A stretch of DNA of 64,000 nt. It comes from Thalassotalea_A litorea. Lineage in GTDB: Bacteria > Pseudomonadota > Gammaproteobacteria > Enterobacterales > Alteromonadaceae. Location of the stretch: contig NZ_JBHZSG010000001.1 of NCBI RefSeq assembly GCF_043642205.1, positions 186,001 to 250,000 of the forward strand, read 5' to 3'. Positions 42,472 to 52,038 of the stretch are shown here, one piece after another. A program made the position numbers and the translations under genes. Under the pieces are notes generated by a model that searched no databases, was not told the DNA's origin, and saw only the letters and a list, made by a program, of their open reading frames with translations. Within the stretch, counting starts at the first letter, position 1. Every line of letters starts with the position of its first letter.

Positions 42472-45066
42472 TTAAAACAGCTCGTCTTCAGGCGCCTCTT
42501 CACTTTCCCCTTCAATAGCGGTTGCCAGTACTTCCTGAGTGGCCCAGCCCGTTGGTTCCGTGCCTTTAATAAAGTATTCAAAAATCGAGCTTCGATCGGT
42601 GCGATCACTGCGTTTGCCAGTCAATCTATCGATGCGAATAGAAACCACTTCTTCTGGTTGCTCAAATGGCTCTACCTGATAGTTTTCAAGCGCCGTCGCC
42701 ATAAAATCAATCCAGAACGGTTGCGCAGCATTTGCACCCGCTTCAGCCCCTACTGTTTGCCCAGCGCCAAGGTTTCTGTTTGAGCTTGTGCGTCCGAGAT
42801 TACGTTTTGGATCATCAAAACCAATCCAGGAACTTGCAGCAATACGGCGGCTAAAGCCAGTAAACCACGCATCTTTTGATTCGTTTGTGGTACCTGTTTT
42901 ACCGGCGATATCGCGGCGTTGCAATTGCTTGGCGCGCCAGCCAGTGCCAGACCAGCCTGTGCCTTCCGACCAGTCACCGCCGCCGCCCCAAATAACCGAG
43001 TTCATCGCATCGGCAATCAAAAACGCGTTTTGACGGCTGATAATGCGTTTTGCCAGTGGTTGTGTAAGCAATTCAAGGTCGATGGTATCTAAAGTGTCGA
43101 GATTATTGGCGTACTCAAGTTGCGCAAGTTCGCAGGAATAACAGGCCATTTTAGGATTTGCCTGATATATCACTTCGCCGTCACGGTTCTCAATGCGATC
43201 AATAATATAGGGTTCGACAAGGTAGCCGCCGTTGGCAAATGCAGCGAATCCAGTGACAATTTGTAGCGGTGTTAACGAGGCTGAGCCCAGGGCTATGGAT
43301 TCATTGCGCGGCAGTTCGTCGCGATCAAACCCAAATTTGGATAAGTGATTGATTAAGGTTTCCAGACCAATGCCGCGCAGCAAACGTACAGAAATAACGT
43401 TTTTGGATTTTGCCAGGCCGGTACGAACTCGCAACGGACCTTCATATACTGCCGGGGAATTTTTTGGACGCCAGGTGAAGCCGGAACGGCGATCCCATTG
43501 ATTGATTGGGGCGTCGTTAATAACGCTTGCCAGGGTATAACCATTTTCTAATGCAGCAGAATACACAAATGGTTTAATGTTCGAACCGACCTGTCGATTT
43601 GCCTGGGTTACCCGGTTAAACTGACTTTGTTTGAAGCTGTATCCACCGACACTGGAAATGATGGCCCCGGAATCCGGTGAAATGGCAACGACAGCACCGG
43701 AAACATCGGGTAACTGACTTAATTGCAAACCTGCTTCATTGTTTCTGAGATAGACCACTTCTCCTGGCGTAAGTATGTCGGCGGCTGTTTTCGGAGCTCT
43801 TCCCTGACGCTTATCGCCAAGAAACGGCCGTGCCCAGGACATGCCTTGCCATTCAAGGGTTACTTGTGACTCATTTTTTAACAACAATGTCGCCTGTTGT
43901 TCATTAACCTCTAAAACCGTGCCAGCAAATAGATTCTGATAGGTTTCAACGTCTTGAAGTTGCTCAATAACGATCTCTTGATCCGGCATGGATTCAGGCA
44001 GTAGATCGAGCTCGGCAATCAACTCCGCTAACTCCTGGTCGGTGAGTGACTGACTCAACCGAGCCAACAGAAGATCGCGATTTTCTTTGCTAATCCATAA
44101 ACGCTTTACCGGGCCTCGATAACCATGGCGTTCGTCGTAGGCATAGATGTTGTTTCGCACCGAGGCCTGGGCTGCACGCTGCAGTGGCGTCGATACCGTG
44201 GTGTAGACTTTAAATCCTTCGTTATAGGCGATATCGCGGGGGTACATTTCCAGCACTTTCTTGTGCGCCATTTCCGCCACGTAAGGGGCGCTCAATTCAA
44301 TTTGCGCGCCATGGCGTTTGGTGCGGATTTCTTCTTCGTTGGCCTGATGGAACTCGGCTTCGGTGATATAACCGCTTGCCAGCATGCGCTGTAAAACCGT
44401 GGTGCGGCGAAATTTCGCTCGTTCTGGTGAGCTGATCGGGTTGTAAGTTGACGGTGCCTTAGGCAAACCCGCGATAACAGCCATCTCACCCAGAGTAAGT
44501 TCATTTAATTGCTTACCATAATAAACCTGAGCCGCAGCACCTACGCCAAAAGCGCGATGACTTAATTCAATCTTATTAAGGTAAAGCTCAAGAATTTCAT
44601 CTTTCGTTAACAGGCTTTCCATATGCAAGGATATGAATATTTCCCGCAATTTACGCGTGTAGGTTTGTTCTCGGGTTAAAAAGAAATTTCGTGCAGTTTG
44701 CATGGTAATGGTGGAAGCACCGCCTCGGTGCACGCCGATTAACTGGCCCCAAATTGCACGACCCATTCCGACAGGGTCAACACCAAAATGTTGATAAAAG
44801 CGGTTGTCTTCCGTAGCGAGGAAGGCATTGATCAGATTTTGTGGCATGTCTTCCAGTTTCACTGGAATACGTCTTTTTTCACCAAATTGTGAGATTAATT
44901 CGCCTTCGGCAGAATATATCTTCATCGGGGTTTGCAATTCAATATCTTTGAGTACTGCAACGCTTGGCAAATCATCTTTCATTTGAAAATAAAACCCTGT
45001 GAGGGTTATTATTCCGACGATTGCAATAAATAGTGAAAATTGTAATAGACGTTTAATCAATACCAC
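42472..45066 (-). CDS. mrcA: Penicillin-binding protein 1A
   Basis: PBP1A is a bifunctional inner-membrane glycosyltransferase/transpeptidase that polymerises and cross-links peptidoglycan. A short cytoplasmic start and one membrane helix (FSLFIAIVGIITLTGFYF) precede the GT51 domain with ATEDNRFYQHFGVDP. The transpeptidase has SNIK (SxxK) in QVGSNIKPFVYSA and KTGTTN. An OB-like insertion lies in between. 864 aa, normal. Divergent from pilM, as in most gammaproteobacteria. Confidence 0.97.
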   Translation of the reverse strand: MVLIKRLLQFSLFIAIVGIITLTGFYFQMKDDLPSVAVLKDIELQTPMKIYSAEGELISQFGEKRRIPVKLEDMPQNLINAFLATEDNRFYQHFGVDPVGMGRAIWGQLIGVHRGGASTITMQTARNFFLTREQTYTRKLREIFISLHMESLLTKDEILELYLNKIELSHRAFGVGAAAQVYYGKQLNELTLGEMAVIAGLPKAPSTYNPISSPERAKFRRTTVLQRMLASGYITEAEFHQANEEEIRTKRHGAQIELSAPYVAEMAHKKVLEMYPRDIAYNEGFKVYTTVSTPLQRAAQASVRNNIYAYDERHGYRGPVKRLWISKENRDLLLARLSQSLTDQELAELIAELDLLPESMPDQEIVIEQLQDVETYQNLFAGTVLEVNEQQATLLLKNESQVTLEWQGMSWARPFLGDKRQGRAPKTAADILTPGEVVYLRNNEAGLQLSQLPDVSGAVVAISPDSGAIISSVGGYSFKQSQFNRVTQANRQVGSNIKPFVYSAALENGYTLASVINDAPINQWDRRSGFTWRPKNSPAVYEGPLRVRTGLAKSKNVISVRLLRGIGLETLINHLSKFGFDRDELPRNESIALGSASLTPLQIVTGFAAFANGGYLVEPYIIDRIENRDGEVIYQANPKMACYSCELAQLEYANNLDTLDTIDLELLTQPLAKRIISRQNAFLIADAMNSVIWGGGGDWSEGTGWSGTGWRAKQLQRRDIAGKTGTTNESKDAWFTGFSRRIAASSWIGFDDPKRNLGRTSSNRNLGAGQTVGAEAGANAAQPFWIDFMATALENYQVEPFEQPEEVVSIRIDRLTGKRSDRTDRSSIFEYFIKGTEPTGWATQEVLATAIEGESEEAPEDELF

Positions 45067-45376
45067 TTAACTGATTCCAATAGAATTTTTATAAAATATG
45101 TGTCCCTAATACCCATAGTATATCGGTATTTTCGTGTCAATAAATGTATTTTTATTGTAACTTATGGTTAAATGGCGTTAACCGTTATGACATCTACCTG
45201 TAAGATGTCTTGCAAGTGTCTGATTTTTTACGACTCTCAATGGGATTTGTGAAAACATGCAACACGGGAAGGCGTAAGGGAAAATCGCTCGCCGGCAATG
45301 TTGAACATTGCAAAAGCGTACACAGGATAATCCAGAGCCCCCAAGCAAAGATTAATAACAATATGTATGGGAAGTT
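45067..45376. promoter_or_regulatory. mrcA-pilM divergent intergenic region with palindrome
   Basis: A perfect 7-bp inverted repeat GACATCT-ACCTGTA-AGATGTC lies at 45189-45209. The region must carry the divergent promoters for mrcA and pilMNOPQ. No consensus promoter stands out. The palindrome is an operator candidate with no known binding protein. Confidence 0.45.
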
Positions 45377-46456
45377 ATGCTAAGTAAATTATGGAATAAA
45401 AATGCCTCACTGATGGTGGGGGTCGACATTGGATCGCATTCTGTAAAAGCGGTACTGATTAGCGAAGGTGCTCAGGGCTATCAACTGGATGCCTATGCAA
45501 TTGAGCCAATGCCAAAGGGTGCTATCGTTGAACGCAAAGTTCAGGATATCGAAGCCGTTGGCGCAGTCATACGAAAAATTCGCAAAAAAGTCATGTCTTC
45601 GGTAAGTAATGCTGCGGTTGCCGTTTCCGGTTCAACTGTTATTACCAAAACCATTTATATGGACGTTTCGCTGACCGACGACGAACTTGCCAGTCAAATC
45701 GAAATTGAAGCCGACAGCTTAATACCTTATCCACTTGATGAAGTAAGCCTGGATTTTGAAAAAATCGAGGTGAATGAAGCCGATCCAAGTAAAAACAATA
45801 TTCTGTTAAGTGCTGTACGTACCGAAACGGTAGAAGCCCGGGTGTCTTCCCTGGAAACCGGTGGCTTCCAAACCAAAGTGGTTGATGTTGAATCCTTCGC
45901 TCTAGCCCGTGCCAGCGACTTATGCTTACCTATGTTACCCGATGATGCCCAGGACAAAGTGGTCGCCTATATCGATATTGGCGCAACGATGACCTTGTTT
46001 GCAGTACCGGAAGATGGTAAAAATATTTATACGAGAGATCAGCTGTTTGGCTCGGAACAATATACCCGCTCAATTGTATCTTATTACAATAAATCTTTTG
46101 AGGAAGCGGAAAGGGAAAAATTGTCCGGAACGTTACCGCAAACCTATACATTCGAGGTTCTGGCGCCATTCCAGACAACCTTGATTCAACAAATCCGTCG
46201 GGCCATCCAAATGTACCTGACATTTAGCGGTAAAGATAAACTTGATTATCTGGTGATCTCTGGTGGCTCCGCCAACCTGGAGAGCATTAAAGAGTTACTG
46301 ACCACGGAATTGGGTATTCACACGATAGTTGCTGATCCATTTAACAACATGAGTATAAGTGTTGACGTCGACCAAATAGAACTTGCTAAAGTCGCCCCCC
46401 AACTAATGGTTGCTTCTGGACTTGCGTTAAGGAGTTTTTCACCATGCCACATATAA
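45377..46456 (+). CDS. pilM: Type IV pilus assembly protein PilM
   Basis: PilM is a cytoplasmic actin-like ATP-binding protein of the type IV pilus alignment complex and binds the PilN N-terminus. The MVGVDIGSHSVKAVLI phosphate-1 motif and YIDIGATMTLFAV phosphate-2 motif are visible. 359 aa. It overlaps pilN by 13 nt. Confidence 0.96.
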   Translation: MLSKLWNKNASLMVGVDIGSHSVKAVLISEGAQGYQLDAYAIEPMPKGAIVERKVQDIEAVGAVIRKIRKKVMSSVSNAAVAVSGSTVITKTIYMDVSLTDDELASQIEIEADSLIPYPLDEVSLDFEKIEVNEADPSKNNILLSAVRTETVEARVSSLETGGFQTKVVDVESFALARASDLCLPMLPDDAQDKVVAYIDIGATMTLFAVPEDGKNIYTRDQLFGSEQYTRSIVSYYNKSFEEAEREKLSGTLPQTYTFEVLAPFQTTLIQQIRRAIQMYLTFSGKDKLDYLVISGGSANLESIKELLTTELGIHTIVADPFNNMSISVDVDQIELAKVAPQLMVASGLALRSFSPCHI

Positions 46457-47055
46457 ACCTTCTCCCCTGGCGGGAAGAGGCGCAACGGCTGCAACAACAG
46501 CAATATTTGTCAATTTTGGCATTTCTGGCGCTCGCAACGTTTTTAATATTTTTCCTGATTAGCTCTTATTTTCAGGCGCGCATTGATGGCCAGCAGGCAC
46601 GTAATCAATATCTGACCAATGAAATCAAAATCCTCGACACTAAAATTGCCGAGATCAATACCCTGGAACAAAAGAAGAAAGATTTGATTCAGCGGATGAA
46701 ACTTATTGAGCAATTACAAAAAAGTCGTAATGTCGGTACTCAAGTACTGGACGAAATGGCTAAGATTGTCCCTTCCGGTATTTACCTTGTCCGCCTGGAA
46801 AAAAATGGGGCAGAGTTATCCATTATCGGTAAGAGTGAATCCAATAACCATCTTGCCAATATGATCCGTGAAGTACAAAGCTCTGAGTTACTGGCTGACG
46901 CCGAACTGGAATCGATTACAGCCAGTAAGAATGGCAATACCTTGTTGAGTGATTTCAAAATGAACCTGCGCATTAAGGGTTTACTAAGTAATGAAGAACA
47001 AGCTAGTGCTAATCGTAATGGCAAAGGCAAAAATAAAAATGTAGGGGGTCGATAA
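46444..47055 (+). CDS. pilN: Type IV pilus assembly protein PilN
   Basis: PilN is a bitopic inner-membrane protein. The N-terminal MPHINLLPWREE is the conserved PilM-binding peptide. A single membrane helix (LAFLALATFLIFFLISSYF) and a periplasmic coiled coil plus ferredoxin-like fold follow. It overlaps pilM by 13 nt and abuts pilO. Confidence 0.96.
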   Translation: MPHINLLPWREEAQRLQQQQYLSILAFLALATFLIFFLISSYFQARIDGQQARNQYLTNEIKILDTKIAEINTLEQKKKDLIQRMKLIEQLQKSRNVGTQVLDEMAKIVPSGIYLVRLEKNGAELSIIGKSESNNHLANMIREVQSSELLADAELESITASKNGNTLLSDFKMNLRIKGLLSNEEQASANRNGKGKNKNVGGR

Positions 47056-47657
47056 TGGATTTCAAAAATTTCGACACTTCTCAGTTTGATAATCTCGAAT
47101 TAAACAACATAGGCCAATGGCCAAAAGCCGCTAAGGCGTTACTGGCGTTGTTTATGGTTATTCTCCTTGGTGCAATGGCATTTTATTTGTTAGTCAATGA
47201 TAAAATCGCGGCACTTGAAACCGAAGTTGCTAAAGAAAGCAAACTGCGTATTGACTACAAGTCAAAATATAAAGTTGCGGCAAATTTAGAGCAGTTTCGT
47301 GATCAGATGGAAGAAGCTGAAGAGTTATTCCGTAATCAGGTTAAACGTCTTCCTGAAAGTCATGAAACCCCGGGTTTGCTGGATGATATCACCTTTGTGG
47401 GAACTACCAGCCGCCTCGATTTTAAGAAGCTAAACTGGCAACCGGAAATTCCACAGGAATTCTATGTTGAATTACCCATTGAAGTTGAAGTCTCGGGAAG
47501 TTACCATGACTTTGGAGAATTTGTTAGTAAAGTCGCGGGGTTACCGCGAATTGTAACCCTACATGATTTCACCATTATCGGTGATATCAAGGGTGATGAT
47601 AATTCACTAAGTTTAAAATTACAGGCCAAAACGTACAAATACAGGGAGAGTAAATAA
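47055..47657 (+). CDS. pilO: Type IV pilus assembly protein PilO
   Basis: PilO pairs with PilN in the periplasm. It has one membrane helix (LLALFMVILLGAMAFYLLV), a coiled coil (residues about 50-95), then a ferredoxin-like domain with the PilO motif VEVSGSYHDFGEFVSKVAGL. 200 aa. One-base overlaps with neighbours on both sides. Confidence 0.96.
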   Translation: MDFKNFDTSQFDNLELNNIGQWPKAAKALLALFMVILLGAMAFYLLVNDKIAALETEVAKESKLRIDYKSKYKVAANLEQFRDQMEEAEELFRNQVKRLPESHETPGLLDDITFVGTTSRLDFKKLNWQPEIPQEFYVELPIEVEVSGSYHDFGEFVSKVAGLPRIVTLHDFTIIGDIKGDDNSLSLKLQAKTYKYRESK

Positions 47658-48193
47658 TGCGTTATCTAGTATTACTTTCCGTATTTTTCTTATCGGCTTG
47701 CTTTGATGATCTAACCGACATCAAAGAATACACAGAACATGTTAAGGCAACGACAACCAGCACGATTCAGCCAATGCCAACACTGGCGGAGTTTAATCAT
47801 TTTGATTATTCCGCGTTTGCACTGCGCAGTCCCTTCGTTGCACCAAAACCGGAAGCCATTCAGGAAAAAATGCAACAAATGACTGATTGTCTGCATCCGG
47901 ATCCAATGCGGCGTAAGCAGCCCCTGGAAAAATTTGCGCTGGAAAGTCTTAACATGAGAGGTACCCTCGGAGATGAAGGGTTTATCTGGGCCTTAGTAGA
48001 GGCTTCAGATGCAACGTTACATCGTATATCTGTGGGTAGTTATTTGGGCTTGTATAATGGACGCATTACCAATGTCGGCCAGGAAGAAGTCATTATCGTT
48101 GAATTGATTCCTGATGGCGCTGGCTGTTGGGTTGAACGTGAGACTACGTTGAGTATGATTGACCAGGATCAAGAGGGGCAAGGGAACTCGTAA
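47657..48193 (+). CDS. pilP: Type IV pilus lipoprotein PilP
   Basis: PilP is an inner-membrane lipoprotein linking PilNO to the PilQ secretin. The signal peptide ends in the lipobox LSAC (Cys16). The PilP beta-sandwich (residues about 90-170) shows MRGTLG and VGSYLGLYNGRITNV. 178 aa. Confidence 0.96.
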   Translation: MRYLVLLSVFFLSACFDDLTDIKEYTEHVKATTTSTIQPMPTLAEFNHFDYSAFALRSPFVAPKPEAIQEKMQQMTDCLHPDPMRRKQPLEKFALESLNMRGTLGDEGFIWALVEASDATLHRISVGSYLGLYNGRITNVGQEEVIIVELIPDGAGCWVERETTLSMIDQDQEGQGNS

Positions 48194-48195
48194 TT

Positions 48196-50259
48196 ATGAA
48201 GAATAATAATTATATTACAGGCCGAATAACGGCACGCCAGACCCTTGGTGTTTTATTATCTGCTTTTTTGATATTAGTATCATTTTCCTCCAGGGCAGAA
48301 ACCGAATTAAATGACATTTATTACAATACATTGTTGGCCGATGAAGTTGAGTTTACCTTTGGATTTAACGAACCATTAAGTTCAGAACCAGAAGTAAAGA
48401 CATTCACCGATCCTGCACGTATTCAAATCATCTTTGATGCCGATAGTTTTGTCGAACCACTGACCCAGACTGATGTAAATCATGCGGGCATTAAAAATAT
48501 CCGTGTTAAGAAAAGCGCCGGTAAAGTGACTGCAGATATTTATCTGGATGATTTAAAACTTTATCAATCTGCTGTTGTTGAAGGTAAGTTCGTTATCCTG
48601 TTAAACGGTCTGAATACTTATGATGATGTGCCGGTTGCCAGTAATGATGACTCCGGATTTATCAACAATATCCAGGCGATCGATTTTAGAAAGGGTGAAG
48701 AAAGTTCTGGTCAGGTACTGGTCTTTTTAGATGACAGTCAGTCACTAGTGGATGTTAAAGAAGTGCTGGGTAAGATTGAAATGGTATTCCATAACACCAG
48801 CATTCTTGAAGACCTGTTATACAAACTTGATGTGACCGACTTTGGCACTCTGGTGACCAGCATTGAAACCTTTAAAGAAGGTGACAATGCCCGTATAGAG
48901 ATCGAAACCAACCGTCCTTTTAATTTTGAGCATAATCAGGTAGACAACATTTTCTCTCTGTCTATTAAAGAGATGGAAGAGAAAAAATCGTATCTGGAAA
49001 ATGGCCAGGACTTTAACGGTAAAGCGATTTCGTTAAACTTTCAGGACATTCCGATTCGCACCGTGCTGCAAATCATTGCCGATTATAACGGTTTTAACCT
49101 GGTAACTTCCGACACCGTTGCGGGTAATATTACTCTGCGTTTAGACGGGGTGCCGTGGGATCAGGCGCTGGATATTATTTTAAAAGTCAAAGGCCTTGGT
49201 AAGCGCATGGATGGTAACATCCTGATGATCGCGCCAAACGATGAATTAATTGCTCGTGAAGCCCGTGATTTACAAGCACAGCAGCAAGTCTCTGATTTGG
49301 CGCCTTTGTATAGTGAATATGTACAAATCAACTACGCAAAAGCTGCAGACTTTGCCGGTTTATTGAAAAATGAAGGGACTAGTTTACTTTCGGAACGCGG
49401 TAGCGTCACCGTTGATGAGCGCACCAATACGCTGTTGATTCGCGATACTGCAAAAAGTATCGAAGATATCAAACGCATGGTAGCGGTACTGGATATTCCA
49501 ATTCGCCAGGTCGTAATCGAATCGCGCATGGTAACCGTTAAAGACAATATCAGCGAAGATTTAGGTATTCGCTGGGGCATGACTCATAACGGTGGTGATT
49601 TTGCAACGTCGGGTACGTTGACAGGTGCCGATACTGCAAATACCGGGGTGATTCCAGGTGTTGATGAGCGCCTTAATGTTAATCTTCCTATCTCAGGACC
49701 GGCAGGCACCATCGCTTTCCAGGTGGCACGTCTTGCCGATGGTACCATTCTTGATCTTGAACTTTCAGCGTTAGAGCAGGAAAACAAGGGTGAGATAATT
49801 GCCAGTCCGAGAATTACGACTTCAAACCAGAAAGAAGCGTATATAGAACAAGGTACGGAAATTCCGTTTGTACAGGCTGCATCGTCCGGTGCAACGTCGG
49901 TTACATTTAAGAAAGCGGTACTTGGTTTGCGTGTAACACCGCAAATTACCCCTGATAATCGTATTATACTAGACTTAGTTATCACTCAGGATACGCGTGG
50001 CGATACCGTTCAAACGGGTACGGGTCAGGCGACTGCGATTGATACACAGGAAATTGCGACGCAAGTATTGGTAAATAATGGTGAAACTATCGTTCTCGGT
50101 GGCATCTATCAGCAGCAAATTATCAATGCGGTTTCAAAAGTTCCTGTATTAGGTGATATTCCCTATGTTGGTTGGTTATTCAGAACCAGCAGTGAATTTA
50201 ACGAGAAAAAAGAGCTACTCATTTTTGTAACACCTAGAATCGTTACCGAAGCTCTCTAA
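48196..50259 (+). CDS. pilQ: Type IV pilus secretin PilQ
   Basis: PilQ is the outer-membrane secretin through which type IV pili pass. Domains: signal peptide (LLSAFLILVSFSSRA), two AMIN domains (about 35-260), STN (about 280-340), N1 (about 375-440) and the secretin channel domain ending in VPVLGDIPYVGWLF and ELLIFVTPRIV. 687 aa. The pilin genes are not in the window. Confidence 0.97.
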   Translation: MKNNNYITGRITARQTLGVLLSAFLILVSFSSRAETELNDIYYNTLLADEVEFTFGFNEPLSSEPEVKTFTDPARIQIIFDADSFVEPLTQTDVNHAGIKNIRVKKSAGKVTADIYLDDLKLYQSAVVEGKFVILLNGLNTYDDVPVASNDDSGFINNIQAIDFRKGEESSGQVLVFLDDSQSLVDVKEVLGKIEMVFHNTSILEDLLYKLDVTDFGTLVTSIETFKEGDNARIEIETNRPFNFEHNQVDNIFSLSIKEMEEKKSYLENGQDFNGKAISLNFQDIPIRTVLQIIADYNGFNLVTSDTVAGNITLRLDGVPWDQALDIILKVKGLGKRMDGNILMIAPNDELIAREARDLQAQQQVSDLAPLYSEYVQINYAKAADFAGLLKNEGTSLLSERGSVTVDERTNTLLIRDTAKSIEDIKRMVAVLDIPIRQVVIESRMVTVKDNISEDLGIRWGMTHNGGDFATSGTLTGADTANTGVIPGVDERLNVNLPISGPAGTIAFQVARLADGTILDLELSALEQENKGEIIASPRITTSNQKEAYIEQGTEIPFVQAASSGATSVTFKKAVLGLRVTPQITPDNRIILDLVITQDTRGDTVQTGTGQATAIDTQEIATQVLVNNGETIVLGGIYQQQIINAVSKVPVLGDIPYVGWLFRTSSEFNEKKELLIFVTPRIVTEAL

Positions 50260-50294
50260 TCGTACCCCGAAGTTTAAGTTTTCGGTAAATTAAC

Positions 50295-50351
50295 GGCGCA
50301 TTACTTGCAATTAACCCATAACAATTGCGATAATTGCGCCCTTAATTTTTT
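50295..50351 (+). terminator. Stem-loop and T-run after pilQ
   Basis: GGCGCATTA...TAATTGCGCC (outer arms, one bulged base) encloses an inner GCAATT...AATTGC hairpin, followed by CTTAATTTTTT. It ends the pil operon or attenuates read-through into aroK. Confidence 0.7.
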
Positions 50352-50407
50352 CGAGGAGTGTCCTCAACCCGTTAACTAAACAATTTTACGAGTATTAAAG
50401 TAATCTC

Positions 50408-50926
50408 ATGGCAGAAAAACGTAACATTTTCCTTGTAGGCCCAATGGGTGCCGGTAAAAGCACAATTGGCCGCGAATTGGCAGAAAAATTACACCTCGAG
50501 TTTTTTGACTCGGATCAGGAAATTGAGCGTCGCACTGGAGCAGATATTGCTTGGGTTTTTGATCTTGAAGGTGAAGAAGGTTTCCGTCTCAGAGAAGAAA
50601 CGGTGATTGAAGATTTATCCGCCTTGCAAGGTATTGTCCTTGCCACCGGCGGTGGTAGTGTGATCAGTCCTCAAATTCGCAACCGCTTGTCAGCTCGTGG
50701 TATTGTTGTTTACCTTGAAACGACCATCGACAAACAAGTCGCGCGAACACAACGTGATCGTCGTCGTCCATTACTACAAACCAAAGAAGATCCGCGTGTC
50801 GTGCTCGAAAATTTGGCAGTAGAGCGTAATCCTTTATATGAGGAAATCGCCGATGTTATCGTTCAAACGGATGATCAAAGCGCTAAGGTTGTAGCGAGTA
50901 AAATCATCGAACGACTGGACTTCTAA
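50408..50926 (+). CDS. aroK: Shikimate kinase I
   Basis: AroK phosphorylates shikimate. Walker A GPMGAGKSTIGREL is near residue 11; DSDQEIERRTGADI and ATGGGSVISP are the shikimate-binding motifs. 172 aa. It is followed by aroB after 6 nt. Confidence 0.97.
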   Translation: MAEKRNIFLVGPMGAGKSTIGRELAEKLHLEFFDSDQEIERRTGADIAWVFDLEGEEGFRLREETVIEDLSALQGIVLATGGGSVISPQIRNRLSARGIVVYLETTIDKQVARTQRDRRRPLLQTKEDPRVVLENLAVERNPLYEEIADVIVQTDDQSAKVVASKIIERLDF

Positions 50927-50932
50927 CATACA

Positions 50933-52018
50933 ATGGCTAGCCTGACTGTTTCACTGGATGAACGCAGCTATCCAATTTTTATTGAAAGCGGGTTACTGTC
51001 TGACGCTAACCTGCTTTCGCAATACATACGTTCAAAGCGTGTGTGCATCTTAAGCAACACCGTCGTTGCTCCCCTGTATCTCGATACACTCAAGCAAAGC
51101 CTCAAACAATTTAACCTCGACCAAATCATTCTTGAAGATGGTGAAGCGAGCAAAAATTTACAAAATTTCGAATTAATCATGGCCCATATGCTCGAACAGG
51201 GTCATGGTCGTGATTCCACCATCATTGCCTTAGGTGGCGGTGTTATTGGTGATTTAAGCGGATTCGCTGCAGCCTGTTATCAGCGTGGTATCGATTTTAT
51301 CCAGGTGCCTACGACATTACTTTCTCAGGTCGATTCGTCAGTCGGTGGCAAAACTGCAGTCAATCATCCGTTAGGTAAAAACATGATCGGCGCGTTTTAC
51401 CAGCCTAAAGCCGTTTTCATCGATTTAGATTCTTTAAACACGTTACCCGAACGGGAATTTGCCGCTGGCATGGCGGAAGTCATCAAGTATGGTGTGTTAG
51501 CAGATAGAGCGTTTTTTGACTGGTTAATAGAAAATCAGCAGGCGATAAAGGCAAGAGATTCGCAGGTATTGGCAACCATGATTGAACACTGCTGTGCCAT
51601 TAAAGCGGATATTGTTGGTCGTGATGAAAAAGAATCCGGGGTTCGTGCTCATTTAAATCTCGGCCACACGTTTGGCCATGCCATTGAAGCGGAGTTAGGG
51701 TACGGACAATGGTTGCACGGAGAAGCCGTTGCTACCGGCATGATTATGGCGTCGCAACTTGCTCATGATCTGAATTTAATCAGTGCTGCGGATGTGGCTG
51801 CCGTAACCGATTTAGTCAAGCAGTTCGATTTACCGACGTTGGCTCCAGCAAGCATGTCCTTTGACGATTTCATTCGCCATATGCAGCGTGATAAGAAAAA
51901 TATGAATGGTACAATTCGTCTTATTCTGCCGATTAAAATCGGTCAGTGCGATATCTTTGACGATGTTACCCAGCAGCAATTAGCCCAAGTGATTGATTGT
52001 CTTACCGACACTCAGTGA
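50933..52018 (+). CDS. aroB: 3-dehydroquinate synthase
   Basis: AroB converts DAHP to 3-dehydroquinate using NAD and a metal. GGGVIGDLSGFAAA (NAD loop), PTTLLSQVDSSVGGKTAVNH, and the metal ligands in LGHTFGHAIE are intact. 361 aa. The usual next gene, damX, is missing; dam follows after 20 nt. Confidence 0.97.
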   Translation: MASLTVSLDERSYPIFIESGLLSDANLLSQYIRSKRVCILSNTVVAPLYLDTLKQSLKQFNLDQIILEDGEASKNLQNFELIMAHMLEQGHGRDSTIIALGGGVIGDLSGFAAACYQRGIDFIQVPTTLLSQVDSSVGGKTAVNHPLGKNMIGAFYQPKAVFIDLDSLNTLPEREFAAGMAEVIKYGVLADRAFFDWLIENQQAIKARDSQVLATMIEHCCAIKADIVGRDEKESGVRAHLNLGHTFGHAIEAELGYGQWLHGEAVATGMIMASQLAHDLNLISAADVAAVTDLVKQFDLPTLAPASMSFDDFIRHMQRDKKNMNGTIRLILPIKIGQCDIFDDVTQQQLAQVIDCLTDTQ

Positions 52019-52038
52019 CATAAATAACAATAAGCATA

